A stretch of DNA of 33,806 bases from positions 1-33,806 of the forward strand of contig JAMWZA010000046.1 in NCBI GenBank assembly GCA_024305105.1, read 5' to 3'. The DNA comes from Marinoscillum sp. (GTDB taxonomy: Bacteria > Bacteroidota > Bacteroidia > Cytophagales > Cyclobacteriaceae). Made by a program: the position numbers and the translations under genes. The notes beneath the pieces were generated by a model. It had not been told where the DNA came from. It ran no database searches and was given only the letters and a program-made list of their open reading frames with translations. Below, one piece after another: positions 8,219 through 16,644 of the stretch (position 1 is its first letter; every line of letters starts with the position of its first letter).

Positions 8219-11008
8219 TTAAAATGAATAGCTGTATGACAATGTGAAGTTTCTACCCGGACTTCTCAAAGAAAATAATTCATATTCGGCATCCGACTTG
8301 TATACTAGCTCGTTATCGTCATTCATGATATTTTGAACCCTTAAACTCAAGGTTGAGTTAAGATCTGAACCGAAGCTCTTAGAAGCCTTAAAATTTAAGC
8401 TATGAAATGGCTTGGTATATACTTCTGGAACGATAGATGCACTTACATAGGTAAGCGTCTCTCCCTGGACATTATACGACATATTTAGTTGCCAATCTTG
8501 CTCTATAGTTTCGAAGTTCAAGAAAGCATTAATAGAATATGGTGCTTGCATACTCATGTTTCTGTAGCGATCAACTCCACTTTCTCCTCCTTGAAAATTA
8601 ACATCACTTTGATATTCATTTTGGCCTGTTTCACTTACTATTACCGTTTCTCTATCTACTCTGGAGATGGTATAAGTCAAGTTACCTCCTGTAGATAAAG
8701 TACCGATACTCGGGATATTGAATAAGTTTTTACGAGCCTCCAGTTCAGCACCATAAGCTACTGCACTTCCCACGTTTCTAGGAGTCACCTGATTAGGTGC
8801 AACTTCAAAAGCTACAATAGCAATGTGATTCGTGAAATCTTTGTAGAACAATGAGGCAGAAATCATCTCCCCTGGGTTGTAGAAGTTTTCCCACCTCAAG
8901 TCATAGTTCAAAATTTCAGCCTGTTTGGTATCTATGTTTCCAATAAAGAACAATCCAGTAATTGGGTCAGCAATGAATGCCTCAGATTTTTCCCGAAATG
9001 AAGGCCTGGCCAACGTTTTGTTAAAAGAACCTCTAAGGTTCATGTTATCCGAGATGGAGTAAATCAAACTCACAGAAGGCAAGAAATTTAACTCATTCAA
9101 TGTTTGCTGATCCTCAACTCTGACCTCTATTCCGTTTGCATTCTCAACGATACCTGTATAGGTCATATTGACATTCTCCATTCTCACACCATACACAGAT
9201 TTTAGTCGTTCGTTTATTTGCATTTCATTCATTGCGTAAGCCGCAAATAGTGTTTGCTTGCCATCGTATGCGTTACTTTCATCAGTAGTATTCTGGATGG
9301 AAAGACCCGTTGGGTTATCACTACTGATATAATTATTCCTCAAGTCGTTAGGGTCTGAGGAGTTTACATTGCTGGACAAAAGGTTGGAATAAGAATAATT
9401 GTAAACGTCGAACTCACGCGCTCTGTATCGAGCAAGTCCACCTACTTTGATTTTATTTCTTTCATTCGCCTCAAACTCTACATCCAACTTGAAACTCTCG
9501 TTGAGCTCTGAAAGATCTCTCCAAAACCGGTTGATTAAGCCGCCATTTCTAAAGCCAAGCTGACCGTCATCTTCGTTGATGGCAGTTTCTCTATAATCCG
9601 GCTCATATTGATTGGACAAAATAAGAGAGTTGGTCCAGTTTAATCGTACATCACCAATTTGGTGTTTACCATAAGTGATGTTGTTGAACATGTTTCGCTC
9701 AGTATATGTGAGGATGTCGTTGTACAGATAAGTAGGGTTGTTTAGAGCCGTATTTCTTCTTGTTCGCTTAAGAGCTGTGCTTTGACCGTTCTGGATGTTT
9801 AAGAAAGTCGTACCAATAGTGGTGTTAGTAGATTTTGCCGCCAATGAAACCAAGCCACTCCAAAGCACCTCGTTTGAGGCTAAATCACCTACAGATCTAT
9901 AATCTCTTACCAAAGAGACATCTGCACCAATCGCATTTCTTTCGTATTGACTTCTTTCAAAATCCTTGTAGTAATTGGATCTGTTACGATAGGTGAGGAG
10001 CGCATTGTAACCCCAAGTCAACTTATTGGTTTTGATCTGATTTCTATGTGAGAAAGACAAGCTGCTGTTCATGAAATTTCTGGTTCTTTCAGCTCCCAAA
10101 GTTGGGTCAAACATGGAAGTGGTTTCATTATTCTCTGTCAACCGAACTCCAGTCTCTACGGGTATATCTCTAGCACCATTGTCAAATCCTAACCAATCGG
10201 TAGAAGACCCTTCGTATGACAAGTAATCAGAATTAAGGTGCATATCAGGGTTAAAGCCAAGACTTGCTGATATCGAAGTGCTTTTTTCCTCAGGAAATGC
10301 CTTGGTCTGAATGTCAATTAAGCCACCAGTAAATGATCCTGGAAGATCTGGTGTGAATGTTTTATAAACCAATACATTTTCAAGGATACCTGTTGGGAAA
10401 ATATCAATTTGAACGTCGTTCCTGTCTGGATCCAAACCAGGAATGACCATTCCGTTGATAGACGTTTTAGTATATCTATCACCCAATCCGCGCACATAAA
10501 CGTACTTGTCACCTTGCACGGACACACCGGTTACTCGCTTCATGGCAGATGACAAGTTACTATCACCTACTTTTCTAAAAGTAGTGGATGAAATTCCATC
10601 CAATGTATTTACTGATTTCTTCTGAACCAGCATCACCCCTATGTCATTGTCCTTAGCAACTGAAGCCGTCACGACAACTTCTCCAAGCTGTTGTACATCT
10701 TCTTTCATCACTACATCAAGAATAGTGGGTTGGCCAGCTTTTACCTCCACGCCTTCTAATACTATTGACTGAAAAGAAACAGACTGAAAGACAATGCTGT
10801 GTGTTCCAGCCGGAAGTGTAATGGAGTAGTTGCCATCAAAATCTGTAGACGCTCCAATCGTCGTTCCTTGTTTTACGACCGTAGCACCGAATAATGGTTC
10901 ACCAGTGGCTTCTTCCAGGACTTTGCCTCGAATAAATCCATCCTGCGCAATCGCCTGGATAGCTGCGATTGCCACGATTAATGTTAATACTGTTTTTCTC
11001 ATCTTCAT
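8219..11008 (-). CDS. TonB-dependent outer-membrane receptor with CarboxypepD_reg domain
   Basis: 929 aa. Signal peptide about 1-21 (LTLIVAIAAIQAIAQ). A CarboxypepD_reg-like domain (about 25-110: GKVLEEATGEPLFGATVVKQG) is followed by a plug (about 120-235: LSSAMKRVTGVSVQGDKYVYVRGLGDRYTKT split across the plug, then GGLIDIQTKAFP). A long 22-strand-type barrel follows, ending in the aromatic terminal strand FTLSYSYSF. There is no SusD partner. The gene instead follows a beta-helix-like lipoprotein gene, with a terminator in the 204-bp gap. A TAnnTTTG box lies just upstream of the start, so it likely has its own promoter. A second Met (codon 3) is an alternative start. The substrate is unknown. 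Confidence 0.94.
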   Translation of the reverse strand: MKMRKTVLTLIVAIAAIQAIAQDGFIRGKVLEEATGEPLFGATVVKQGTTIGASTDFDGNYSITLPAGTHSIVFQSVSFQSIVLEGVEVKAGQPTILDVVMKEDVQQLGEVVVTASVAKDNDIGVMLVQKKSVNTLDGISSTTFRKVGDSNLSSAMKRVTGVSVQGDKYVYVRGLGDRYTKTSINGMVIPGLDPDRNDVQIDIFPTGILENVLVYKTFTPDLPGSFTGGLIDIQTKAFPEEKSTSISASLGFNPDMHLNSDYLSYEGSSTDWLGFDNGARDIPVETGVRLTENNETTSMFDPTLGAERTRNFMNSSLSFSHRNQIKTNKLTWGYNALLTYRNRSNYYKDFERSQYERNAIGADVSLVRDYRSVGDLASNEVLWSGLVSLAAKSTNTTIGTTFLNIQNGQSTALKRTRRNTALNNPTYLYNDILTYTERNMFNNITYGKHQIGDVRLNWTNSLILSNQYEPDYRETAINEDDGQLGFRNGGLINRFWRDLSELNESFKLDVEFEANERNKIKVGGLARYRAREFDVYNYSYSNLLSSNVNSSDPNDLRNNYISSDNPTGLSIQNTTDESNAYDGKQTLFAAYAMNEMQINERLKSVYGVRMENVNMTYTGIVENANGIEVRVEDQQTLNELNFLPSVSLIYSISDNMNLRGSFNKTLARPSFREKSEAFIADPITGLFFIGNIDTKQAEILNYDLRWENFYNPGEMISASLFYKDFTNHIAIVAFEVAPNQVTPRNVGSAVAYGAELEARKNLFNIPSIGTLSTGGNLTYTISRVDRETVIVSETGQNEYQSDVNFQGGESGVDRYRNMSMQAPYSINAFLNFETIEQDWQLNMSYNVQGETLTYVSASIVPEVYTKPFHSLNFKASKSFGSDLNSTLSLRVQNIMNDDNELVYKSDAEYELFSLRSPGRNFTLSYSYSF

Positions 11009-11021
11009 TTTAAAATTTGTG

Positions 11022-11029
11022 CAAAGTTA
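11022..11029 (-). promoter_or_regulatory. candidate -7 box (TAACTTTG) of the TonB receptor gene
   Basis: TAACTTTG on the minus strand fits the Bacteroidota TAnnTTTG -7 consensus exactly and lies 13 bp before the receptor start codon, giving a very short leader. I see no convincing TTG -33 element at the usual distance. Confidence 0.45.
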
Positions 11030-11155
11030 GAAAGGCACTATAGCCTTATGGTTACAGGAACTTTACCGTTTGATTATCAATGATTTTTTGAGAACACTGA
11101 TCTATTAACATTGAGATAATAATCATCATACAGGCTTGATATTGATAAAAACAAA

Positions 11156-11180
11156 AGCACCCACCAATAAGGAGGGTGCT
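11156..11180 (-). terminator. terminator between the lipoprotein and TonB receptor genes
   Basis: A 7-bp stem AGCACCC/GGGTGCT is continued by CC/GG after one A-A mismatch, with an AATAA loop. On the minus strand it is followed by TTTTGTTTTT. It lies 33 bp past the lipoprotein stop and ahead of the receptor, so it either separates the two or lets only part of the transcription through. Confidence 0.75.
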
Positions 11181-11212
11181 CGAAAAAATTTGCTTATCAA
11201 TATGTATTGAGA

Positions 11213-12430
11213 TTACTCTTCTAAAAGAGCAGGAAGGTCGTCTGTGTAAACTTCGAATGTTGCATTCACAGTAGTGAAAACTAACTTTCCGTCTACTACA
11301 TTCTTAGCAGCATTCTCAGTAGAAGCGAAAGCATCATCAAAAGAAGCGTCCAATTTGATTTTACCTCCGTTAGCATTTAGGTTTCTAACAGTTCCCTGGG
11401 CTTTAGATTTGAAATCACAAGTTACTGAGCTACCATCTGCCATGATCGTACCGTTTATAAGTGTGAAACTTCCAAGTGCATCACCTTCTCTTCCGTCGAT
11501 TTCAAGACCTTCGTCAGAGTTACCATCTACAGTAACCAAATAGTTAGTAACAGTACCAGAGTAAGACTGATCAATGTCTATAGCATCGTCACCTACTTTA
11601 GTAACTACCGCGTTCGTCACATTAACAGTACCACCGAAGAATTCGATTCCATCATCGCTGTTAGCGTAAACCTCTACATTTTCGATCTTAGTACCAGAAC
11701 CAACACCACCTAATGTAAGACCGTTAATCTCATCACCAGCAGCAGCATCAATTACTGCGCCACCATGTCGGATAGAAACATAAGTGATTACACCAGAGTT
11801 GTCATTGGCAGCAGTACCACCGTATAGACCGTTAACATCATCAGCAGGAACACCTTCGATTTGTACTTCAGCTTGCTCAGCAGAAATAGGCGCTTTTCCT
11901 AGCACTACTAGTCCACCCCACTCACCTTTAGTATCGGCAGTCAATGTACCATCATCTGCAGTAGAAGTCATGATGATAGGAGCATCAACAGTTCCTTCTG
12001 CCATGATTTTACCACCTCTAGCGATCATTAATACAGAAGCATCCACACCTTCGAAAGATGCATCACCCTCAACTCTTGTTCCAGCCTCAATAGTTAATGT
12101 AGCACCATCAAGAACAGTTACTCTTTTAGTGACCACATAGATCTTATCGGCTGTCCAATCTGTATCTGTATCAATGTTACCTTCTACAACTACCTTCTCA
12201 GTTGCTGAAGATTCGTAAGTTCCACCTTTAGTAAGTGTCCATCCGAAAACAGTCTCATCTGCTCCTGAAGCTGATGCGTCAGTAGATACTACACCAGATA
12301 CTGCTGTAGATACACCATCAAGTGCTGCTTGTTGTACTTCAGTGTCCGTTACTTCTTCACCATCATCACTACATGAAGTGAATACTAGTGTTCCCGAAAG
12401 GAACAATGCCATTGCAATAAACTTTCTCAT
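11213..12430 (-). CDS. surface lipoprotein with beta-helix-like repeats
   Basis: 405 aa. Lipoprotein signal with the lipobox ending at C20 (LVFTSC) followed by SDDGEE, an acidic stretch resembling the Bacteroidota surface-export signal. After ~75 low-complexity residues, residues ~80-400 are rich in short beta-strand and turn motifs such as LDGATLTIEAGTRVEGDASF, ITYVSIRHGG, IENVEVYANSDDGIEFFGG and AIDIDQSYSG, which suggests a right-handed parallel beta-helix. There are few charged patches or enzyme motifs. Its position directly upstream of a TonB receptor without SusD suggests it is the receptor's surface partner; that is inference. Ligand unknown. Confidence 0.85.
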   Translation of the reverse strand: MRKFIAMALFLSGTLVFTSCSDDGEEVTDTEVQQAALDGVSTAVSGVVSTDASASGADETVFGWTLTKGGTYESSATEKVVVEGNIDTDTDWTADKIYVVTKRVTVLDGATLTIEAGTRVEGDASFEGVDASVLMIARGGKIMAEGTVDAPIIMTSTADDGTLTADTKGEWGGLVVLGKAPISAEQAEVQIEGVPADDVNGLYGGTAANDNSGVITYVSIRHGGAVIDAAAGDEINGLTLGGVGSGTKIENVEVYANSDDGIEFFGGTVNVTNAVVTKVGDDAIDIDQSYSGTVTNYLVTVDGNSDEGLEIDGREGDALGSFTLINGTIMADGSSVTCDFKSKAQGTVRNLNANGGKIKLDASFDDAFASTENAAKNVVDGKLVFTTVNATFEVYTDDLPALLEE

Positions 12431-12600
12431 AATAAATACCTTTTAATTCGTTTCGTTGTTGTTGATAGTTCAATCAATTACGATTGCAAAGGTGTCCGTA
12501 GAATGTTAACTGCTGTAGCTCGACTTGTTACGATATCATTAAACTAATGTTGCTTTCTTTACTTCACGATTACCATTGTTAAGAAACCATGAATAATAAA

Positions 12601-12628
12601 AAAGCATCCGTCAGTCGACGGATGCTTT
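12601..12628 (-). terminator. strong terminator downstream of the MoxR ATPase gene
   Basis: A perfect 12-bp stem AAAGCATCCGTC/GACGGATGCTTT with an AGTC loop is followed on the minus strand by a T-run continuing into TTATTATTC. It lies 19 bp past the MoxR stop. The plus strand is less T-rich after the stem. Confidence 0.85.
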
Positions 12629-12647
12629 CATTCGTTTTCAGTGTGTC

Positions 12648-13634
12648 TTACTTAGCTATCTGAACCTTATTCAGAATTCTGCTGATAATTTCATGAGTAG
12701 TGATCCCATCGGCCTCTGCCTCGTAGTTCAGCAAGATCCTATGATTCATCACATCATCAGCTATTTCCTTAATGTCCTCAGGTAGTACATAATCACGTTC
12801 ATTGAAGAAGGCAACTGCCTTAGCCGCTAAGTTCAGATTGATAGAAGCTCTAGGTGAAGCTCCGAACTGAATGTACTGCGCTTCTTCTGTCAGTCCATAG
12901 TCCTTCGGATTACGTGTGGCGAATACCAACTCAATAATGTACTTTTCAAGACTCTCCGAAAGGCTGACCTGATTGATCTCTTCCCGAATAGAAAAAACGT
13001 CTTCCTTAGAAAGTACCGTGTTGACTTCCTGCTTAAAGGTCATATTGGCCATGCGTCGCATCACTTCAAGTTCTTCTGTCTTAGTGGGGTAGTCCACATG
13101 CACCTTCATCATGAAACGGTCTACCTGTGCTTCCGGTAGCGGATAAGTTCCTTCTTGATCCACCGGGTTTTGAGTAGCAAGCACTAAAAAGGGTCTATCA
13201 AGCTTAAAAGTGGTTTCGCCAATGGTCACTGTTTTTTCCTGCATCGCCTCCAATAAAGCCGACTGAACTTTGGCGGGAGATCGGTTGACCTCATCTGCCA
13301 ATATCAAATTCGAGAAAATCGGGCCCTTTTTCACCTCAAAATCTGCTTTTTGCTGATTGTAAATCATGGTACCAATCAGATCAGCAGGAAGCAAATCCGG
13401 TGTAAACTGAATTCGCTTGAAGTCCAGTTTAAGTACATCTGATAGCGTATTTACTGTGAGTGTTTTAGCCAGACCCGGAACACCCTCTAATAAGATGTGG
13501 CCTTGAGTAAACAATCCAATCAATAATCGATTGACCATGTATTCCTGACCAACTACCACCTTGCCAACTTCGCTGATGACTTGCTTGATCTTGGCCTGGT
13601 GTTCTTTCTTTAAGTCTTGATCTACTTGCTCCAT
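12648..13634 (-). CDS. MoxR-family AAA+ ATPase
   Basis: 328 aa. Walker A is in LLEGVPGLAKTLTVN (about residues 52-66) and Walker B in LADEVNRSPAKVQSALLEAMQE (about 112-133). The sensor region ATQNPVDQEGTYPLPEAQVDRF is typical of MoxR. Family members act as cytoplasmic chaperone-like ATPases that load metals or mature partner proteins carrying a vWA domain. Those partners (DUF58 and vWA proteins) are usually encoded directly downstream. Here a strong terminator follows at once and no partner is present, so this copy is an orphan within the window. A TAnnTTTG-like box lies 30 bp upstream. Confidence 0.95.
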   Translation of the reverse strand: MEQVDQDLKKEHQAKIKQVISEVGKVVVGQEYMVNRLLIGLFTQGHILLEGVPGLAKTLTVNTLSDVLKLDFKRIQFTPDLLPADLIGTMIYNQQKADFEVKKGPIFSNLILADEVNRSPAKVQSALLEAMQEKTVTIGETTFKLDRPFLVLATQNPVDQEGTYPLPEAQVDRFMMKVHVDYPTKTEELEVMRRMANMTFKQEVNTVLSKEDVFSIREEINQVSLSESLEKYIIELVFATRNPKDYGLTEEAQYIQFGASPRASINLNLAAKAVAFFNERDYVLPEDIKEIADDVMNHRILLNYEAEADGITTHEIISRILNKVQIAK

Positions 13635-13663
13635 ATTTCCTTTAATGTCGTATTTACAGGCTG

Positions 13664-13671
13664 CAAAAATA
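13664..13671 (-). promoter_or_regulatory. candidate -7 box (TATTTTTG) of the MoxR gene
   Basis: TATTTTTG on the minus strand matches TAnnTTTG and sits 30 bp before the MoxR start. A TTTG lies only 12 bp upstream, shorter than the usual spacing, so the -33 element is doubtful. Confidence 0.35.
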
Positions 13672-13757
13672 ACTGCCTTTCTCCAAACTGAAAATGATCG
13701 GTTACTTTGACGGCCTTAATTAACGTATAGTTTCATAAAAAGTGTTAAAATAGGCCT

Positions 13758-14093
13758 ATGGATTCGAAAGAAAAAGAAGAAATCCGAATGGCAATAGAAG
13801 AAAAGGTGAACGAACTCACTTCTCGAATCAAAGATTTGCAGGAGGCAACCAAGCCTATGGGTCTGGATAATGCGGTGGGTCGATTGAGTCGCATGGACTA
13901 TATCAATAACAAAACAATTGATGAAGCCAATTTGCGACAATCGGAAAGTAAGCTGAAGGCCTTGCAACGATGGCTTAGCATGATTGATACTGATAAGTTT
14001 GGGAAGTGTAGCCGATGTAATAAGGAGATCAACCCAAAACGGTTACTCTTCATGCCCGAAAGCACGCATTGCATTCAATGTGCGAGCAGATAG
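13758..14093 (+). CDS. DksA/TraR-family C4 zinc-finger protein
   Basis: 111 aa. A charged helical N-terminal half (about 1-75), expected to form the coiled coil that enters the RNA polymerase secondary channel, is followed by the C4 zinc finger CSRCNKEINPKRLLFMPEST and then CIQC. DksA/TraR proteins modulate transcription initiation, often together with ppGpp. At 111 aa it is shorter than E. coli DksA (about 150) and closer to the compact DksA-like proteins of Bacteroidota. It is transcribed away from MoxR; its stop codon abuts the stop of the convergent monooxygenase gene with no bases between. Confidence 0.9.
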   Translation: MDSKEKEEIRMAIEEKVNELTSRIKDLQEATKPMGLDNAVGRLSRMDYINNKTIDEANLRQSESKLKALQRWLSMIDTDKFGKCSRCNKEINPKRLLFMPESTHCIQCASR

Positions 14094-15143
14094 CTAACTT
14101 AAATACTCCTGCACTTCATGTGCTGTAACTTTGGCCGATCGACCCACACCTACTAAAGTAGCCGACGCAAATCCAGTCCAGCTCCCATAGCCGACCATCC
14201 ATAGACCCTCCATTTCTCTGGAGCGTGTACCATGCGTGTCTACTTTATGATGTCTGAAACTTATATTCAATCCTTTCAAGTAATCGATAACCGGTAGATA
14301 GCCTGTACAAAAAATGAGAGAATCGAGTTGAATTATAGTCCCATCATCAAAAAGTGCCCCATCCGATTGAAAAGACTTCAGGTCAGCGTGTGATTTTAAC
14401 ACTCCACGCTCACGCGCTTCCATAACAGAGGGCACCATGACAATATGCCCCAGCGATGGCGGAATGAATTTTTTGCCCTTCTTTTTGGCTTCATATAACT
14501 GAGTTGCCGCATCGAACAGGTATTTCCCATCGACATGATCAGGTAAATAATCGGGTTCATCCTTTGTAATCCAATAGGTGGAAGTGATTGTCGAAACCTC
14601 CGCTAAAATTTGAGCACCACTATTCCCCTCACCAATAATACCAACACGCTGGCCTTTGAATTTATCAGGATTTCTGTAATCGGCAGAGTGCATCACCTCT
14701 CCACTAAAATCAGCTAATCCAGGAATTTTTGGAATAACTGGCCTTTTAAAGCTCCCCGTTGCACTTATGACTACTTTGGAAGAATACCGTCCTTTGTTCG
14801 TTTGTAGAACAAATAACCCATTTTCCTTTGTCACCTCTTTCACCTCCACCGGACGTTCTATTTTTAAATCATAATGTGATTCATAATCGTTCAGGTATTT
14901 TACTACCTCTTCTCTAGTTGGATAATGTGTGGTCCCGCCCTGGAGAATTCTGCCGGGAAGTGAGCTCCACTGAGCAGGTGAAAATAAACGGATAGAGTGC
15001 CAATAATGCTGCCATGATCCTCCTCCGTTTTCTTCCGCATCAAGTAACAAGTAATTTAGCTTTAGCCTTCGCAAGTAGTAGGCAACGGCTAATCCACTCT
15101 GACCTCCTCCTACTATGATTATGTCATGGTACTGTTCATTCAT
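14094..15143 (-). CDS. flavin-containing monooxygenase / FAD-NAD(P) oxidoreductase, ArsO-like
   Basis: 349 aa. The FAD-binding motif IIIVGGGQSGLA (GGGQSG at 12-17) starts the protein, a second dinucleotide motif RVGIIGEGNSGAQ lies near residue 170, and the FATGY-like CTGYLPVIDYL lies near residue 280. This is the layout of single-component flavoprotein monooxygenases (CzcO/YpeU-like). It is the last gene of the arsenic operon and overlaps the arsC-like stop by 4 bp. Similar proteins named ArsO occur in ars operons, with biochemical roles only partly defined. A role in oxidising an arsenical or a thiol adduct is inferred from the context alone. Confidence 0.85.
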   Translation of the reverse strand: MNEQYHDIIIVGGGQSGLAVAYYLRRLKLNYLLLDAEENGGGSWQHYWHSIRLFSPAQWSSLPGRILQGGTTHYPTREEVVKYLNDYESHYDLKIERPVEVKEVTKENGLFVLQTNKGRYSSKVVISATGSFKRPVIPKIPGLADFSGEVMHSADYRNPDKFKGQRVGIIGEGNSGAQILAEVSTITSTYWITKDEPDYLPDHVDGKYLFDAATQLYEAKKKGKKFIPPSLGHIVMVPSVMEARERGVLKSHADLKSFQSDGALFDDGTIIQLDSLIFCTGYLPVIDYLKGLNISFRHHKVDTHGTRSREMEGLWMVGYGSWTGFASATLVGVGRSAKVTAHEVQEYLS

Positions 15144-15760
15144 ACTGCCAGCTGACCAAATACATAAAACATCTCAGTTGCTATCTGGAATGACCTCTCC
15201 TCATACCTGACTTGTTCCTCAGAGGTTCCATCAAATTGTTTTGGGTCTTCATAACGCAACGGAATTCTTTCGGTAGCTCCCGGTATAACTGGACAGTTTT
15301 CATCGGCCTCTGAGCAGGTCATTATAGCCGCAAAGTTTTTTATTGGATTAAAAGAGTCGTCAAACGTCTTACTCCATACTGTGTAGTGCGTGCTACTATT
15401 TATGCTTATGGTGTATTTTGGGTTTACACTTCCTAAAGCATCCACCATAAATCCGGCAGATTTAATTGCTGATACAGCGGATGAATTAAATGCTGTGGCT
15501 TCTGTGCCTCCTGAAAAGGTGTTAACACTGACTTTGTAATAATAGGCAGCAGTGAATGCCCAAATTTGAGATAAGTGACTTCTTCGCGAGTTGTGCGTAC
15601 AGATGAAATTAAGTTGAGGTGTTTTACCATCTCTTCCAGTATTTTCAATATAACCGACCAACTGGTTAAGTAGCTCTTTTCGTTCTGCTGAAATGGTCGC
15701 AGAGTTAGCAATAGCCCTCTCACAGTATTTGGAGAGGGCTTTGTTATTTAATGAATTCAT
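15140..15760 (-). CDS. arsC: ArsC-like arsenate reductase (low-MW phosphatase fold, thioredoxin type)
   Basis: 206 aa. The catalytic P-loop is C54-THNSR-R60-S in LNFICTHNSRRSHLSQ, a CX5R motif of the low-molecular-weight phosphatase fold. A redox pair C149/C156 (TCSEADENCP) has the 7-residue spacing of the Cys82/Cys89 pair in thioredoxin-coupled ArsC enzymes. The late acid lies in YEDPKQFDGT. About 45 N-terminal residues precede the core, so it is longer than classic 130-residue ArsC; such forms are often annotated as protein-tyrosine phosphatases. Expected reaction: arsenate to arsenite in the cytoplasm, with electrons from thioredoxin. It starts 13 bp after arsI and overlaps the monooxygenase by 4 bp. 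Confidence 0.85.
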   Translation of the reverse strand: MNSLNNKALSKYCERAIANSATISAERKELLNQLVGYIENTGRDGKTPQLNFICTHNSRRSHLSQIWAFTAAYYYKVSVNTFSGGTEATAFNSSAVSAIKSAGFMVDALGSVNPKYTISINSSTHYTVWSKTFDDSFNPIKNFAAIMTCSEADENCPVIPGATERIPLRYEDPKQFDGTSEEQVRYEERSFQIATEMFYVFGQLAV

Positions 15761-15773
15761 TCTGTATTATTCT

Positions 15774-16190
15774 CTAGCAACATGGAGCAGCCTGAAACTG
15801 CTTTTCGCTGGATTCTACATCTTCTTTAAAATGATATACTTCCCATTCATAACCATCAGGGTCATTGACCCAGAATTTGTCTTGACGGGCATAACAGCAG
15901 CTCGTATTCTCCTCTTCTAACTGAATGGTTAGGTGCTGCTCTACTTCTACCTTCCTTTCCTGAAGCATCTCTGAAGTTGCTACTCTGAGTCCTAAATGAC
16001 CGAATTCAGGCTTTACGCTTTTCTTTGACTCCATGAATGAAATGACCAGGCCGGGATTTTCTAATTCGAATTTAGCATAATCCGACTTGACCTTTACAGG
16101 TGCCGAACGGAATAGTTTTTCATAAAATGAAACAGTTGACTCGATATTAGATACATGGAGTCCAATGTGAAATTTAATTTGATCTGACAT
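15774..16190 (-). CDS. arsI: ArsI/CadI-family VOC metalloenzyme (C-As lyase)
   Basis: 138 aa, a vicinal-oxygen-chelate fold made of two halves. Expected Fe(II) ligands are present: H8 (KFHIGLHV), H65 (FGHLGLRV) and E117 (YEWEVYHF). The vicinal cysteine pair C98-C99 (TSCCYARQDKFWVNDPDG) matches the methylarsenite-binding pair of characterised ArsI lyases. A further CC ends the protein (AAPCC). ArsI splits the C-As bond of trivalent methyl- or aryl-arsenicals using oxygen, releasing arsenite. With all three metal ligands and both cysteines present I expect activity. CadI-like proteins share the fold, but the neighbours favour arsenic. Confidence 0.9.
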   Translation of the reverse strand: MSDQIKFHIGLHVSNIESTVSFYEKLFRSAPVKVKSDYAKFELENPGLVISFMESKKSVKPEFGHLGLRVATSEMLQERKVEVEQHLTIQLEEENTSCCYARQDKFWVNDPDGYEWEVYHFKEDVESSEKQFQAAPCC

Positions 16191-16205
16191 AATAATTCTA
16201 TTTAA

Positions 16206-16604
16206 TTAAAAATTGATTGGTTCTAAATAGCACTGGTTGATCTTTAAATCGACGCTTGGAAGATGTGTCTTTTCATTCGTTATCAACCAGATGTATCCAT
16301 CCGGATCTGAAACCTGAAATGACCGTTCAAGTACTTTGCAATGAGTATGTCTAAAATGATTTTGAAATCGGATAACATTTCTAAACCGTTTTTTAAAATC
16401 CACAGCTTTAGCTATATAAATAGATCCTGCTAGTATCTCTTTATGTTCTCCGACAGGCACTAATGATTCTCTCAACTCTATCTGTATGCCAATGGCTATG
16501 TATTGAGCTGAATTGTGCGATATTCTAACCGGTGTCATGTTCATTAATCCATTGTAAAAAGGAATACTATTACTCAGGCTTTTAATATGTAGTGTTTTTT
16601 TCAT
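16206..16604 (-). CDS. degenerate VOC-fold protein, ArsI paralogue lacking metal ligands
   Basis: 132 aa. The second half carries RSFQVSDPDGYIWL, which aligns with KFWVNDPDGYEWE of the neighbouring ArsI. H6 can replace the first metal ligand. The second ligand segment (FGHLGLRV in ArsI) appears as AGSIYIAKAV with no histidine, the third ligand E is L107, and the CC pair is reduced to C89 followed by K (HTHCKV). It is therefore unlikely to be a C-As lyase. It may be a non-enzymatic binding protein, or it may act on another compound. It lies between arsR and arsI, with 40 and 15 bp gaps. Confidence 0.75.
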   Translation of the reverse strand: MKKTLHIKSLSNSIPFYNGLMNMTPVRISHNSAQYIAIGIQIELRESLVPVGEHKEILAGSIYIAKAVDFKKRFRNVIRFQNHFRHTHCKVLERSFQVSDPDGYIWLITNEKTHLPSVDLKINQCYLEPINF

Positions 16605-16610
16605 TTTTAT

Positions 16611-16626
16611 ATCGCATTGTTGCGAT
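16611..16626. promoter_or_regulatory. second ATCG-N8-CGAT palindrome, candidate ArsR operator
   Basis: ATCGCA-TTGT-TGCGAT is a perfect 6-bp inverted repeat in the 40-bp gap between arsR and the VOC gene. It shares the ATCG-N8-CGAT geometry with the palindrome at the arsR start. It could be an internal operator controlling the downstream genes. Confidence 0.5.
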
Positions 16627-16644
16627 GGTTGGAGTCAAATTTTT

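Noticed and set aside
11784-12140. 118-codon plus-strand frame within the beta-helix lipoprotein gene
   Set aside because: Low-complexity S/P/T product opposite a well-supported lipoprotein gene; no start context or motif.
15433-15723. 96-codon minus-strand frame overlapping the arsC-like gene
   Set aside because: Different frame of the same strand as a gene with clear catalytic motifs; the product has no recognisable features.
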